A stretch of 64,000 nucleotides of DNA from JANYCO01 sp035535995 (lineage in GTDB: Bacteria > Bacteroidota > Bacteroidia > Cytophagales > Cytophagaceae), in the NCBI GenBank assembly GCA_035535995.1, contig DATLOZ010000016.1:1-64000 (forward strand), written 5' to 3'. The stretch's first letter is position 1, and every line of letters starts with the position of its first letter. A model generated the notes under the pieces. The model had not been told where the DNA came from and did not search any database. It saw only the letters and a list, made by a program, of their open reading frames with translations. This document shows, piece by piece, positions 1 to 8,715 of the stretch. Position numbers and translations under genes: made by a program.

Positions 1-1001
1 AGAAAATAGCTGTTTTCACATCTGGTGGCGATGCTCCTGGTATGAATGCCTGTATCAGGTCTGTAGTGCGCGCAGGTCACTATTATGGTTTGGATGTTTA
101 TGGAATAATCAGAGGATATGATGGAATGATCAATGGTGATCTTATGGAGATGGACAACCACTCTGTAAGCAATATCATTCAAAAGGGAGGTACTATTCTG
201 AAATCCGCCAGAAGTGAAGCGTTCAGAACGCCGGAGGGAAGAAAGAAAGCATACAACAATATTAAGAAATTCGGTATTGAAGGATTAGTGGCCATTGGCG
301 GAAATGGAACGTTCACAGGAGCCACTTTATTCCATAAAGAATATGGGATTCCAACCGTAGGCTGCCCTGGCACGATCGACAACGATCTTTACGGAACCGA
401 TTTTACTATTGGCTACGACACAGCGGTAAATACTTGTCTCGCTGCAATTGATAGGATCCGCGATACTGCAGATGCGCACGAACGTGCATTCTTCATCGAA
501 GTAATGGGTCGTGATACTGGTTATATTGCCATTCGTTCTGCCATTGGTGGCGGCGCTGAAATGGCTGTAATGCCAGAGAAAAAAATGCCTTTGAAAGATA
601 TCATTGAAAAATTCAAATACGGCACAAGCAATTCAAAATCTTCTCATATCGTCATTGTAGCAGAAGGAGAAAAATCCGGACGTGCAAACGATTTGGCGGA
701 AGCTGTGAAAAAAGAAATCCCTCATTTAGATATTAAAGTAACTATTCTCGGTCACGTACAACGCGGTGGCGCTCCAAGCGCAGCAGACCGTGTGCTAGCC
801 AGCAGACTAGGCCTTGGAGCTGTAGAAGGGCTTCTGAAAGGAAAATCCAATGTAATGGTTGGAGTGATTAACAGAACGTTGGGCTACACAGACTTTAAGG
901 ATACCATCACCAAAAAGAAAGCCATCAACAATGAGCTTTCCAGAATGATCGAGATTTTGAACGGCCGAAAATATAAAAATGAAAAGCCGTTGAAAAAATA
1001 A
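1..1001 (+). CDS. pfkA: 6-phosphofructokinase (5' end cut by window)
   Basis: Phosphorylates fructose 6-phosphate to the 1,6-bisphosphate in glycolysis (cytoplasm). The reading frame is open from base 3, where the nucleotide-binding motif SGGDAPGMNA is encoded (about bases 21-50), so the true start lies upstream of the window; the ATG at 42 is the internal Met of this motif. The catalytic loop PGTIDND (bases about 366-386) and the fructose-phosphate motif MGRDTGY are present. The Mg/ATP loop reads GGNGT (bases 297-311) where bacterial ATP-dependent enzymes usually have GGDGS or GGDGT; Gly at the next position argues for ATP rather than PPi as donor. Only 2 nt separate it from the next gene, so the two are probably co-transcribed. 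Family assignment is secure; the Asn substitution is a direct reading. Confidence 0.95.
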   Translation, partial: KIAVFTSGGDAPGMNACIRSVVRAGHYYGLDVYGIIRGYDGMINGDLMEMDNHSVSNIIQKGGTILKSARSEAFRTPEGRKKAYNNIKKFGIEGLVAIGGNGTFTGATLFHKEYGIPTVGCPGTIDNDLYGTDFTIGYDTAVNTCLAAIDRIRDTADAHERAFFIEVMGRDTGYIAIRSAIGGGAEMAVMPEKKMPLKDIIEKFKYGTSNSKSSHIVIVAEGEKSGRANDLAEAVKKEIPHLDIKVTILGHVQRGGAPSAADRVLASRLGLGAVEGLLKGKSNVMVGVINRTLGYTDFKDTITKKKAINNELSRMIEILNGRKYKNEKPLKK

Positions 1002-1003
1002 GA

Positions 1004-1390
1004 ATGGTTGAAGTAGACAAGACCCTATACCCTATTATTATTTTTAGATCGCTGCCAGTGGAAGTCTCCGACCAAGACCTGGAGGAGTATCTTATGGGTC
1101 TTGAGAAAATTTTGCGGGAAGCCCCGGAAAAACTGGTAATCATTCACGATATTAATAAATCCCGGTTTCTATCCGGAGATCAATTGTCCAGAATCAGAAA
1201 ATGGAGCCTTGACAGCAAGGCTCTGTTTGATGAAAAAACTCTTGCGACAGGTGTAGTCTCTTCTTCCGTACTTTCTAGTCTTATTATAAAAGCAATACGT
1301 TTCCTTCTCAAATCGAATTTTACTTCTGAGATTTTTTCAAATATGGACACTGCTTTGAGTTGGGCAAAAAAACGCCTAAATGAAAAATAA
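1004..1390 (+). CDS. Hypothetical small cytoplasmic protein, possibly STAS-like
   Basis: 128 aa, starting 2 nt after the phosphofructokinase stop codon, so very probably translated from the same mRNA. There is no signal peptide or membrane segment. The alternating beta/alpha pattern (YPIIIFRSLP, then KLVIIHDIN about residues 45-55, and a C-terminal ALSWAKKRL helix) resembles the small STAS/SpoIIAA-like proteins common in Bacteroidota that end in a similar helix, but no diagnostic motif is visible. Function unknown. A hairpin at 1389-1413 follows the stop. Confidence 0.75.
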   Translation: MVEVDKTLYPIIIFRSLPVEVSDQDLEEYLMGLEKILREAPEKLVIIHDINKSRFLSGDQLSRIRKWSLDSKALFDEKTLATGVVSSSVLSSLIIKAIRFLLKSNFTSEIFSNMDTALSWAKKRLNEK

Positions 1391-1413
1391 GCCGGCTTTC
1401 TAAAAGCAGGCTT
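1389..1413. terminator. Hairpin between convergent genes
   Basis: AAGCCGGCTTT pairs with AAAGCAGGCTT (one mismatch, 3-nt loop) directly between the convergent stops at 1390 and 1439. There is no long T-run, so termination efficiency is uncertain; it could serve both strands. Confidence 0.45.
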
Positions 1414-1438
1414 ACAATACTTTTCTAAAAGTTAGAGT

Positions 1439-1777
1439 TTAATCCCATTTCAAATCATCTGTAGCAGTAGTCCCTCCTTCTACAGGTACTTCTTCATCAA
1501 ACTTGCTGAAATCAACTTCAGGCATCAATTCTGTTTTCACATGATTGATCGTCTCTTCCAGAGCATCAATGAATTTTTTGAAATCTTCTTTGTACAGAAA
1601 AATTTTGTGTTTCTCATAAGAAAAGCCATCGTCTTTGTACCTTTTCTTACTTTCAGTAATAGTTAGATAATAGTCATTAGAACGTGTTGATTTCACATCA
1701 AAAAAGTACGTTCTTTTGCCGGCTCTTACTCTCTTAGAGTAAATTTCCACCTTTTCTATTTCTTTATTCTCTTCCAC
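1439..1777 (-). CDS. PUR-family DNA/RNA-binding protein (DUF3276)
   Basis: 112 aa. It matches the short PUR-alpha-like proteins of Bacteroidota and spirochaetes: a single PUR repeat with the pattern VEIYSKRVRAGKRTYFFDVK, DYYLTITESKKR, then an acidic tail (residues about 90-112). Family members bind single-stranded nucleic acid and dimerise; Borrelia BpuR is the studied example. The start at 1777 gives MEENKEIEKVE and the usual family length. It is monocistronic, with a 357-bp gap upstream shared with the divergent rlpA. The regulatory target cannot be read from the sequence. Confidence 0.9.
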   Translation of the reverse strand: MEENKEIEKVEIYSKRVRAGKRTYFFDVKSTRSNDYYLTITESKKRYKDDGFSYEKHKIFLYKEDFKKFIDALEETINHVKTELMPEVDFSKFDEEVPVEGGTTATDDLKWD

Positions 1778-2134
1778 AGTTCCTAAGTTTTAAATTAACT
1801 GTAGTAAAACTAATGTAAAGAATTCTAAAATCAAAGAAAATAGTTAAAAATATAACACGAAAATTACATCACATACATACCGTTTTACATTTCACTTTAA
1901 TCTGTCTTTTATAGTAAAAATTATTTTAAAGTTTTCTTTTTTATTCTCATATAACAATTAAAAAACTGAATTTCAAACAAGTAGCTCTATAATCTTTTAA
2001 GCATGAAGAGCTTGCTTCTTGGCCGAAAGTAACTTTTTCACGTTCCAATTCGTTTAATAAACGTCTAAAACAATGACAAATCTCATTTCTTTACAAAATA
2101 TTGTAATCAGTTTGGTACGCGCGGATAGATTCTC
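1778..2134. other. Divergent intergenic region, 357 bp
   Basis: AT-rich spacer between the PUR gene (minus) and rlpA (plus). It presumably contains both promoters, but I found no full TTTG/TAnnTTTG pair. There is no ORF with coding character, no long inverted repeat and no tRNA-like element. Confidence 0.6.
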
Positions 2135-2851
2135 ATGAGCCCTTTCTTTTCATCCAACTTTCAAAGGAGATCTTTGTTTTCTGCGGTTTCCCTGCTGGTT
2201 ATTTTTCTGCATATACAGAGTTTTTCATACGCTCAGGAATACTATCAAACAGGACTCTGTAGTTATTATGGAAAAAAGTTTCACGGAAGAAAAACAGCCA
2301 ACGGTGAAATTTTCGATATGTACGCAATGACCGCAGCCCACAAAGCATTGCCTTTTGACACACAGATCAAAGTCACCAATCTTAAAAACAATAAATCCGT
2401 CATTGTCCGCATCAATGACCGCGGGCCTTATGTAGGAAAAAGGATCCTGGACCTTTCTTATGGCGCTGCCAAAGAAATCGGGCTTGGAAGAGCCGGTGTT
2501 GGAAGAGTGAAAATCGAAACATATCACTATACTCCCCCAGTACTTGTTTCCGAAGAAAAATTACGTGAATACAAAACAGGAAAATATTATTCTGTAAGTG
2601 GCTATTCATTGAAACTGAAAACCGGATACGGGATTCAGATCATTTCTTTTTCAAAACCGGAAAATCTAACCAAACATTACAAAAAACTTTTAGAGAACGG
2701 CTATCGTCAAATCTATACCAACCTTGCTGTACGCGAAGAGGAACGCATATACGAAATCCGGTTAGGAAAATTCAGAAGCAGAAAATCGGCGGAGAAATAT
2801 AGAAGAAAATTTTTATCTCAATACAATGGTTCTATTGTAAGAAAGTATTAA
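2135..2851 (+). CDS. rlpA: RlpA-family septal lytic transglycosylase/lipoprotein-like protein
   Basis: 238 aa. An N-terminal signal peptide (about residues 13-33, ending SYAQ) is followed by a double-psi beta-barrel (about 36-128) with GLCSYYGKKFHGRKTANGE and the catalytic-type motif NDRGPY (Asp at residue 95), then a C-terminal SPOR-like peptidoglycan-binding region (about 155-238; GIQIISFSKPENL). Family members cleave glycan strands lacking stem peptides, usually at the division septum; here the periplasmic location is inferred from the signal peptide. There is no lipobox Cys at the cleavage site, unlike E. coli RlpA. Confidence 0.9.
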   Translation: MSPFFSSNFQRRSLFSAVSLLVIFLHIQSFSYAQEYYQTGLCSYYGKKFHGRKTANGEIFDMYAMTAAHKALPFDTQIKVTNLKNNKSVIVRINDRGPYVGKRILDLSYGAAKEIGLGRAGVGRVKIETYHYTPPVLVSEEKLREYKTGKYYSVSGYSLKLKTGYGIQIISFSKPENLTKHYKKLLENGYRQIYTNLAVREEERIYEIRLGKFRSRKSAEKYRRKFLSQYNGSIVRKY

Positions 2852-2907
2852 TCCGAACCCTGGTTTACAAGATTTAAGGATGGACGAGATTTTTTAAAAC
2901 TCATCCT

Positions 2908-2947
2908 TTATAATTCATAACTCAACATTCAACATTCATAATTACTC
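2908..2947. repeat. Single arm of heptamer element (GAGTTAT/GAATGTT family)
   Basis: On the minus strand the segment reads as five successive 7-nt units, including GAATGTT twice, GAGTTAT and GAATTAT. The same units form the inverted repeats at 23.7, 33.2, 34.7 and 57.3 kb. Here only one arm is present, between rlpA and the DUF423 gene, both on the plus strand. Confidence 0.75.
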
Positions 2948-2980
2948 TTTGTATCTTCGTTGCAAACAAAAGACACTTGT

Positions 2981-3355
2981 ATGCAAAAATTATTTTTAAT
3001 CCTCGGCGCTTTCCTGGGAGCGCTTTCTGTAATGATCGGTGCTTTCGGGGCGCATGCGTTGAAAAATCTATTGACTGCCAACGGACGCACCGATGTATTT
3101 GAAACCGCTGTGAAATATCAGTTCTATCATTCTTTTGCCTTACTTATCACAGGAATGCTTATGCTGAAATTTCAACATAAATTTTTCGAGTATGCAGGAA
3201 TTTCTTTTATTAGTGGAGTCATCATCTTCTCCGGTTCTCTTTATATTTTATGCATCACCAACGTAAAATGGTGGGGAGCAGTCACTCCTATTGGCGGACT
3301 ATGTATGGTAGCCGGATGGTTGTTAATGGCCTTCGCGTTGATGAAATCTTTGTAA
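2981..3355 (+). CDS. DUF423 family inner-membrane protein
   Basis: 124 aa from ATG 2981; an earlier TTG at 2960 is not needed, since the family begins with a short hydrophobic segment such as MQKLFLILGAFLGALSVMIG. Four predicted membrane helices, and the hallmark GAFGAHALK motif follows helix 1 (residues about 21-29). DUF423 (E. coli YgdD-like) proteins are small membrane proteins without an established function. A TATCTTCG box (one mismatch to the -7 consensus) lies at 2952-2959, just upstream. The gene ends 1 nt before the next start. Confidence 0.9.
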   Translation: MQKLFLILGAFLGALSVMIGAFGAHALKNLLTANGRTDVFETAVKYQFYHSFALLITGMLMLKFQHKFFEYAGISFISGVIIFSGSLYILCITNVKWWGAVTPIGGLCMVAGWLLMAFALMKSL

Positions 3356-3356
3356 T

Positions 3357-3800
3357 ATGAAAATAAGACCTGCCATCGTGATCCGCGACAAGGATACTAT
3401 CCTGATGATGCGTTATTCATATTCGGGAAAAGATGTGTTTCAATTTCCGGGAGGAAATATGGAAGATGTGGAAACACTGGAACAAACGCTCGCACGCGAG
3501 CTGAAAGAAGAATTAAATCTTCCTGTTTCGGTAGAACATTTACTCTTATCTGCCCAGGTGATCAACCATAAAAAGCAACAAGCTACGCTGCATTGCCTTT
3601 TTGCCGGAAGTACTTTACAATCTGCCCGGCCAGTGCTCAACCCTCAGGAGACAAGCGCGCTGGAAGTTGTCTGGATAAACATCGACCAACTGGATCAGCT
3701 CAATCTTTATCCTTCTGTAGGAAATGCGTTGAAAGAAATTCTATTGCACAACAAAGCTACTCCTCAATATCTTGGAGCAATCGAACAGCCTTGGTTTTAA
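3357..3800 (+). CDS. NUDIX hydrolase
   Basis: 147 aa cytoplasmic pyrophosphohydrolase. The Nudix box starts at GGNMEDVETLEQ (about residue 37) and contains RELKEEL with the metal-binding Glu residues; the usual final Gly is Asn. The motif FQFPGGNM just before it is typical. The substrate (a nucleoside diphosphate linked to X) cannot be inferred. It begins 1 nt after the DUF423 stop, so the pair is probably bicistronic, and it is followed by a perfect palindromic terminator. Confidence 0.9.
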   Translation: MKIRPAIVIRDKDTILMMRYSYSGKDVFQFPGGNMEDVETLEQTLARELKEELNLPVSVEHLLLSAQVINHKKQQATLHCLFAGSTLQSARPVLNPQETSALEVVWINIDQLDQLNLYPSVGNALKEILLHNKATPQYLGAIEQPWF

Positions 3801-3815
3801 CAAGGACAAGAACAT

Positions 3816-3850
3816 AAAAAAAAGTCCTGCCATATGGCAGGACTTTTTTT
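3816..3850. terminator. Perfect bidirectional intrinsic terminator
   Basis: An A-run, then GTCCTGCCATATGGCAGGAC, then a T-run form one continuous perfect palindrome between convergent genes ending at 3800 (plus) and 3852 (minus). Both strands give a GC-rich hairpin followed by T7-8, so it can terminate in both directions. Confidence 0.95.
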
Positions 3851-3851
3851 A

Positions 3852-4760
3852 TTATTTTACCAATTTGTAAGACCCGAGTTGCTCTTTGTCATTTTTAATA
3901 TTCAACATGTACACACCAGATTTCATGGTCTCTAGATTAACTGTGCCCGTTCCTTCAAACGTTCCTGAGCGAACAATCGCGCCGGAAAGGTCTGTGAGTT
4001 CATAGGTTAATAAGTAAGACAAACCTGTCTCAATTGTAAGCACAGAACTTACAGGATTTGGATACATAGAAACATTTACACCGTTTGCCTTTTGAACAGC
4101 GGTAAGATTGGCAACGATCGCGTTGGAAGCATTTGCAGACAAACAAGTAGAAACCGGATCGTATGCTTTCGCTGTATAGCTTCCGCTTGCAGCCGCAGTG
4201 TAATTACCTGTAGTAGATTGATCAATTACGTTGGAATAATTTCCATCAAGAAAATATTGTACGGAATAACCATCCAGTGAGGTAGTAGTAGAAAGATCGT
4301 TACCAGTAGATGTGATCGTTAGGTCAGGAGGATACTGTACTACATAATTCTGTGTAGGAACCGGATAACTAAAAGGAAATGGCAATGGAATATACGGAGG
4401 AGTAGGACTTGGTATCAAGATAGTACCATTAATTGTTCCTTCTATGGTACAAGTCATAGCGCCTACGAAAGGTATAGCCGTTATTACAAAATCCTGACTT
4501 GCATTGGCAGCGAGTCCGGATGCCAAACTGAGAGTGGCTGTTTTTAACACCGTAGTGCCATCGTCTGCCTTTACAGTTAAGTTTACGGTAGCAGCGGCAG
4601 TAGAAGGTACAGCAGTAGCACCATTGGTAATAGTTACCGTCACATCATGGGTAGTATTTGGACATCCATATGCAGGGGAATAAGTACTCGTAATAGCTTG
4701 TGCCATCATCACAGAACAAACAGAACACTTCAACACTAATAAAAGTAATAGTTTTCTCAT
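3852..4760 (-). CDS. Secreted protein with T9SS type A C-terminal sorting domain
   Basis: 302 aa. Signal peptide (residues 1-22, MRKLLLLL...MAQA), a central low-complexity Thr/Ala-rich region with an immunoglobulin-like or adhesion-like pattern and a Pro-rich stretch (PSPTPPYIPLPFPFSYPVP is about residues 117-135), then a C-terminal domain (about 225-302) with MYPNPVSS, LTYELTDLSG, SGVYMLNIK and a final YKLVK. That domain is the standard T9SS type A signal, so the protein is inferred to be exported through the outer membrane and perhaps anchored at the surface. The function of the passenger is unknown. Confidence 0.88.
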   Translation of the reverse strand: MRKLLLLLVLKCSVCSVMMAQAITSTYSPAYGCPNTTHDVTVTITNGATAVPSTAAATVNLTVKADDGTTVLKTATLSLASGLAANASQDFVITAIPFVGAMTCTIEGTINGTILIPSPTPPYIPLPFPFSYPVPTQNYVVQYPPDLTITSTGNDLSTTTSLDGYSVQYFLDGNYSNVIDQSTTGNYTAAASGSYTAKAYDPVSTCLSANASNAIVANLTAVQKANGVNVSMYPNPVSSVLTIETGLSYLLTYELTDLSGAIVRSGTFEGTGTVNLETMKSGVYMLNIKNDKEQLGSYKLVK

Positions 4761-4944
4761 AAGGGATTTTTGATTTTTAAATTAGACATGACTTTAAAGA
4801 TAAGGAAAATAATAAACAAAAGATCAGGAGTACTACGCCTGCACCTCTTGTTTTTATTGCCAGAGCTGAGTATCAAGGATATATTTTTTATAAAAATAAG
4901 ATCATGATATTCCTGATACATTAAAATGTATTCATTGCCTAATT

Positions 4945-6888
4945 TTAATTCTCATCAGAGATCACTACCAGGTAATCTTTTTCTGTAAGCGTTAATTTCG
5001 TGTCTTTCGGAGGATTCAAAACAATCTCATAATTACGTCCGTTGGCTTTCGGCTCAGAGAGTGTTTTTTTATAGCCGATCACTATGTCCTTGCACTGCTG
5101 ACCAAGCAGCATGAGGTCTGCAAAACTATACGACTGATTGGTAGCCGAGAGATAATTGGTAATTGGTTTGATATAAATTTCTGCGCCATCTTTGGAAAGC
5201 AACCGATCATATACTTCAATTAATTCCGGTTGTTTGGAAAGTTGTGCGAGAAAGATCGAGATCAGACGGTTGCTGAGCAGGAAATCGCTCAGGCCCATAT
5301 GATCGAATAACTCTAAGTTGGAAGTGTCCAGCACTTCTGCTACGATCAGTGGTTTTTTTCTTGTTTCATCGGAGAGGATCTTCTTCACCAGCAATAACAA
5401 TTTAATATTCACCGAGTCTACTGCTTCTGTATTATCGGTGTTTACAAAGGCCGTAAGCACCACCATCATATCGTAGGCATACAGATCCAGTTGTTTCAGA
5501 TATTTTTCATCCAGTAGTTCTATTTTTTCTACTTCAAGTTTGGCGGTGATCTTTTGTTTTAAATTTTCCAGTTCTTCTTCTTCCGGCGCGCAATTGTCGG
5601 TGAGCACGAGTTTAAACCTGGAGTTTGCTGTAATATATTTATCGTATTCAGCAATTACATCAGCAGTTTCTGTATTCCAACCGATGATCAGGATCGAAGT
5701 CAGGGCAGGAGTTGTTTTCTTAGGTGAATAAGTCAATTGCTTGGGCTCGCAGATCTTTTTGGTCTGGTAAGAATATTTCGAAATATCGGTCATGATCACG
5801 ATCAGTCGTTCCTTACCGTTCAACTCTTCATCAGGCGATGGATTGATGACAAGTCCTTTTTCCGGACATTTATAACCGATTGCAATACCATCCGGAAGAT
5901 GATAAGAGATCTCTCCGAATTTTATTTTGCCAATTGTATTCTGTACAAAATAAATTTCCGATCCGTCGAAAGAGAATAAGGTTTCGTAAACACCTACCAA
6001 TCCGTTGAACAAAGAAGTTTGCACCAGCAAGCGCGAAAGGAAAGAGTTTGCATCCAACTGAAGTACTCTTTCGTTCAGAATATTTTTGATGATCTCACGA
6101 TTTGCATTTTCATAGACTTCCGGGATCACCATGATCTTATGCCCCTTGTTGATTGCGATGGACAGCGCGTAGCAGATCTTGATCACATTGGTATCAGAGT
6201 TTTCTTTTTCCTCGTGTGTAGAAAAATTTTCGCAGGAAGAAAGTACGATAATAGCCTGTGCAGTATCTACGGATACTTTTTCCAGCATAGCAGGCGAAGT
6301 TATTTTTCCTGTACGGGTCACTATTTTCAGTTTATTAGGTTTCTTGATCGAAAGCGCTATTTCGTTGTCAAGGTCTTCCTTCGGTGTTTCCGAGAGAATA
6401 ACCACGGTATGTTTTTGCAGTTCGCTTACGATTGCAAACTCGCTTAGAATATCTGTCAATCTAGAGTTGTTGCCAATGATGAGAAAATGATCTTTTTCAT
6501 AAACGTCGGTTGTTCCTTGACTAAATGTATAGAGCATTTTTTCGACGGCTGCGGTGATGATCGCTACTAGTAAGGAGAAGATTACAATGCCACACATACC
6601 AGCCATCACTGCGGTAAACTTGACCCAGAATGGCATGTCGAGGAAGTTTGCCATGGTGCCGGGGTCAGTTACTTCCAGAAATAAATGATAAAAGTTATTC
6701 CAAAAATCACCTCCCGGTAAAGTTGTATCCGGTACAAGCCAAAGCATAAGGTAACGGATGGCCAAAAGCAGCAGAATGGTCCCTATTAAGACTACTGCAA
6801 GCGCATAAAACATAGAGGATCCACCTTTTCCTATGTATAATTCTATTTTATACCAGGTACGGTTCTTAAAATTTTTAAAAGTGTCCAT
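4945..6888 (-). CDS. CASTOR/POLLUX-like ion channel with two RCK-type Rossmann regions
   Basis: 647 aa. Two membrane helices (about residues 25-50 and 88-113) bracket a pore-like segment containing EVTDPGT (about 72-78). Then come two tandem cytoplasmic NAD-binding-type modules opening with FLIIGNNSRLTDIL (about 134) and ILIIGWNTETADVI (about 397), each followed by a TrkA-C-like part. This matches the bacterial relatives of the plant nuclear channels CASTOR and POLLUX (DUF1012), which form tetrameric cation channels gated by their RCK ring. Transport of K+ or Ca2+ is inference. It stands alone, with the T9SS cargo gene downstream on the same strand after a 184-bp gap. Confidence 0.88.
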   Translation of the reverse strand: MDTFKNFKNRTWYKIELYIGKGGSSMFYALAVVLIGTILLLLAIRYLMLWLVPDTTLPGGDFWNNFYHLFLEVTDPGTMANFLDMPFWVKFTAVMAGMCGIVIFSLLVAIITAAVEKMLYTFSQGTTDVYEKDHFLIIGNNSRLTDILSEFAIVSELQKHTVVILSETPKEDLDNEIALSIKKPNKLKIVTRTGKITSPAMLEKVSVDTAQAIIVLSSCENFSTHEEKENSDTNVIKICYALSIAINKGHKIMVIPEVYENANREIIKNILNERVLQLDANSFLSRLLVQTSLFNGLVGVYETLFSFDGSEIYFVQNTIGKIKFGEISYHLPDGIAIGYKCPEKGLVINPSPDEELNGKERLIVIMTDISKYSYQTKKICEPKQLTYSPKKTTPALTSILIIGWNTETADVIAEYDKYITANSRFKLVLTDNCAPEEEELENLKQKITAKLEVEKIELLDEKYLKQLDLYAYDMMVVLTAFVNTDNTEAVDSVNIKLLLLVKKILSDETRKKPLIVAEVLDTSNLELFDHMGLSDFLLSNRLISIFLAQLSKQPELIEVYDRLLSKDGAEIYIKPITNYLSATNQSYSFADLMLLGQQCKDIVIGYKKTLSEPKANGRNYEIVLNPPKDTKLTLTEKDYLVVISDEN

Positions 6889-7098
6889 ATTTTTTTTACT
6901 AGTGTTTCTACTTATATATCATTAACCGTAGTATATCTTTTACTTTTTCTATTTTCCTCATTTTTTCAGTAAAAATACAGTGAAAAACATACATTATGCG
7001 TAACCTACTATACTTTATAATACGTATAAACCCCAGTAGTATTTAGTATCTTTACGTATTGTAACTCTCAACTAATCATCAATATAAACGAAATAGCA

Positions 7099-8097
7099 TT
7101 GAAAAAACTAACAAACCTCTTAAAATTGCTGTTCGCAACCTTGCTGTTCATTGCTTCGGTTTCCCATTTGAACGCAGCTACTTTATATTCCATTACAAAC
7201 CAATATATATGGGATGCCAGTGGCACCTGGAGTTATACCAACGGAGGAGCTAGTTGTGGCTGTATTCCAGTAGGCGGCGATGTAATTATCGTTCGAAGCA
7301 CAGATTCTATTTCTGTGCCTACTAATATTAATGTGGCTACTCCTAGTGTGACAGTACAAATATATGGTAATCTCAATATTACAGGCTTCCTGGATTTGAA
7401 TGGCACAGGATCTGTCGTAAACATTTATACTGGCGGAAAGATTACCTCAAACGGTTCTTCCAGTAGTAAATTAAGAATTGGAGGTACAGGAACGGCCGAA
7501 TATACCGGTAATGACGGAACAATAAATGGCCCATGGACTATTACAAATGGATCAAGTGGACCAAACTCTTCATTATTGCCCGTCACATTTATCTCCTTTA
7601 CAGGAAAGTCAAATGGCAATTCCATCACACTATCCTGGTCAACTGCAGAAGAGATTAACAATAATTTCTTTGAAGTACAGAAAAGTACTGATGGAGTAAA
7701 TTTCATAACGCTGGCCAACGAACCTGCCAATGGGAATCATTCCTATTCTTATACAGATGGCGCATTCACTCAAAGAAGTTATTATCGTCTGAAACAAGTG
7801 GACCTTAACGGAAATTATACCTTCTATACTATTTTAGAATTCAATCCTGAAAGCAATCTTGAATTGGTAGTATCTCCAAACCCTGCGGCTGACAATAATT
7901 TTACCATTTCCTTCAATTCCTTATCTTCTACTATATCAATGAAGCTGCAAGATGCAAATGGAAAAGAGATCTATTCAAAAAGCACCTCCAATGGTATTAT
8001 TGATGGCGCTGAACTTCCTGTATTAGTTCCAGGTGTTTATTATGTAAATGCTAATGACGGACAATCTTCGCTGATTAAAAAAATAGTAATTCAATAG
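7099..8097 (+). CDS. Secreted T9SS type A sorting-domain protein
   Basis: 332 aa from TTG 7099; no early ATG exists in frame, and the TTG gives a classical signal peptide MKKLTNLLKLLFATLLFIASVS. The passenger (residues 30-155) has a repetitive Gly/Thr/Asn-rich beta-helix-like pattern with two Cys (SCGC). Residues about 165-245 form a fibronectin-like stretch (VTFISFTGKSNGNSITLSW, FFEVQKSTDG, SYTDG), followed by the sorting domain with VVSPNPAADN and GVYYVNA. It is predicted to be surface-delivered. Its stop codon abuts that of the convergent DUF1573 gene with no intervening base. Confidence 0.87.
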   Translation: MKKLTNLLKLLFATLLFIASVSHLNAATLYSITNQYIWDASGTWSYTNGGASCGCIPVGGDVIIVRSTDSISVPTNINVATPSVTVQIYGNLNITGFLDLNGTGSVVNIYTGGKITSNGSSSSKLRIGGTGTAEYTGNDGTINGPWTITNGSSGPNSSLLPVTFISFTGKSNGNSITLSWSTAEEINNNFFEVQKSTDGVNFITLANEPANGNHSYSYTDGAFTQRSYYRLKQVDLNGNYTFYTILEFNPESNLELVVSPNPAADNNFTISFNSLSSTISMKLQDANGKEIYSKSTSNGIIDGAELPVLVPGVYYVNANDGQSSLIKKIVIQ

Positions 8098-8502
8098 TTA
8101 TTCCCTTTTTTCCAAAATCGTACAAACGAGGATTACGCGTTCAGGATTATTGTCTGCATTGGAAAGAACGGTAATCACTTTGTTTTGACGCCCCAGTTTA
8201 TCTTGCTTTCCAGAATTAAAACTAACAGTTAGCTCTCCTGTTTTCCCCGGAGCGATCGGGCCTTCGGTATACTTGCGTGAGGTACAGGAACAGGTAGTAA
8301 CTACATTTTTTATAATAAGATCTTCACTGCCAGTATTCGTGAAAGTAAATACATAACTGATCGAATCACCATAGGAAATATCTCCATAATCTTTCATCGA
8401 CTCAGCAAACACGATGTGCGCAGCTTTCCGGTCAGCCTGTGCCACTACAGACAGAGGTCCTGTAAGGAAAAATAAGGCAGCAATAATTATTCGAGTAAGC
8501 AT
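8098..8502 (-). CDS. DUF1573 domain protein, exported
   Basis: 134 aa with a signal peptide (about residues 1-21, ending VVAQA). The body is a single immunoglobulin-like DUF1573 domain: the KDYGDISYGDSISYVFTF start, the hallmark Cys pair in TTCSCTS (residues about 71-77), and APGKTGELTVSFN. Such proteins are abundant in the periplasm of Bacteroidota; their role is unknown, though ligand binding or assembly is often suggested. The gene is single and converges without a gap on the T9SS gene. Confidence 0.9.
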   Translation of the reverse strand: MLTRIIIAALFFLTGPLSVVAQADRKAAHIVFAESMKDYGDISYGDSISYVFTFTNTGSEDLIIKNVVTTCSCTSRKYTEGPIAPGKTGELTVSFNSGKQDKLGRQNKVITVLSNADNNPERVILVCTILEKRE

Positions 8503-8657
8503 AACAGGTTATTTTATTCTTAAGATAATAATTTTTGTGTTAATAATCCTAAAAGGCTGTGTTAATTTGCGCTTGTTCCTGCTTTAGTCTAAGTGATTTT
8601 TTAACACAAAGCCTGCGAAATTTTCGCCCTGAGCACAAGTGCTGTTTATAAATATAA

Positions 8658-8714
8658 CGTCATTGGGAGGAGTGGTCGTCGACCGGCTGGCAGACGGCAC
8701 GACGAAGCAATTTG
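8658..8714. repeat. REP-like element, CGTCATTGCGAGG family, copy 1
   Basis: Reads from CGTCATTGGGAGGAGTGG to GACGAAGCAATTTG and ends 2 nt before the helicase stop codon. The same termini recur at 14.12, 14.22 (inverted), 15.85 and 21.02 kb. This kind of CGTCATTGCGAGG...GACGAAGCAATC element is widely dispersed in Bacteroidota genomes. It may serve as the 3' end of the helicase transcript. Confidence 0.8.
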
Positions 8715-8715
8715 T

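Noticed and set aside
4865..4922. Imperfect inverted repeat between the channel and T9SS genes
   Set aside because: GTATCAAGGATAT/ATATTCCTGATAC has mismatches and no T-run on the relevant strand; too weak to call a terminator.
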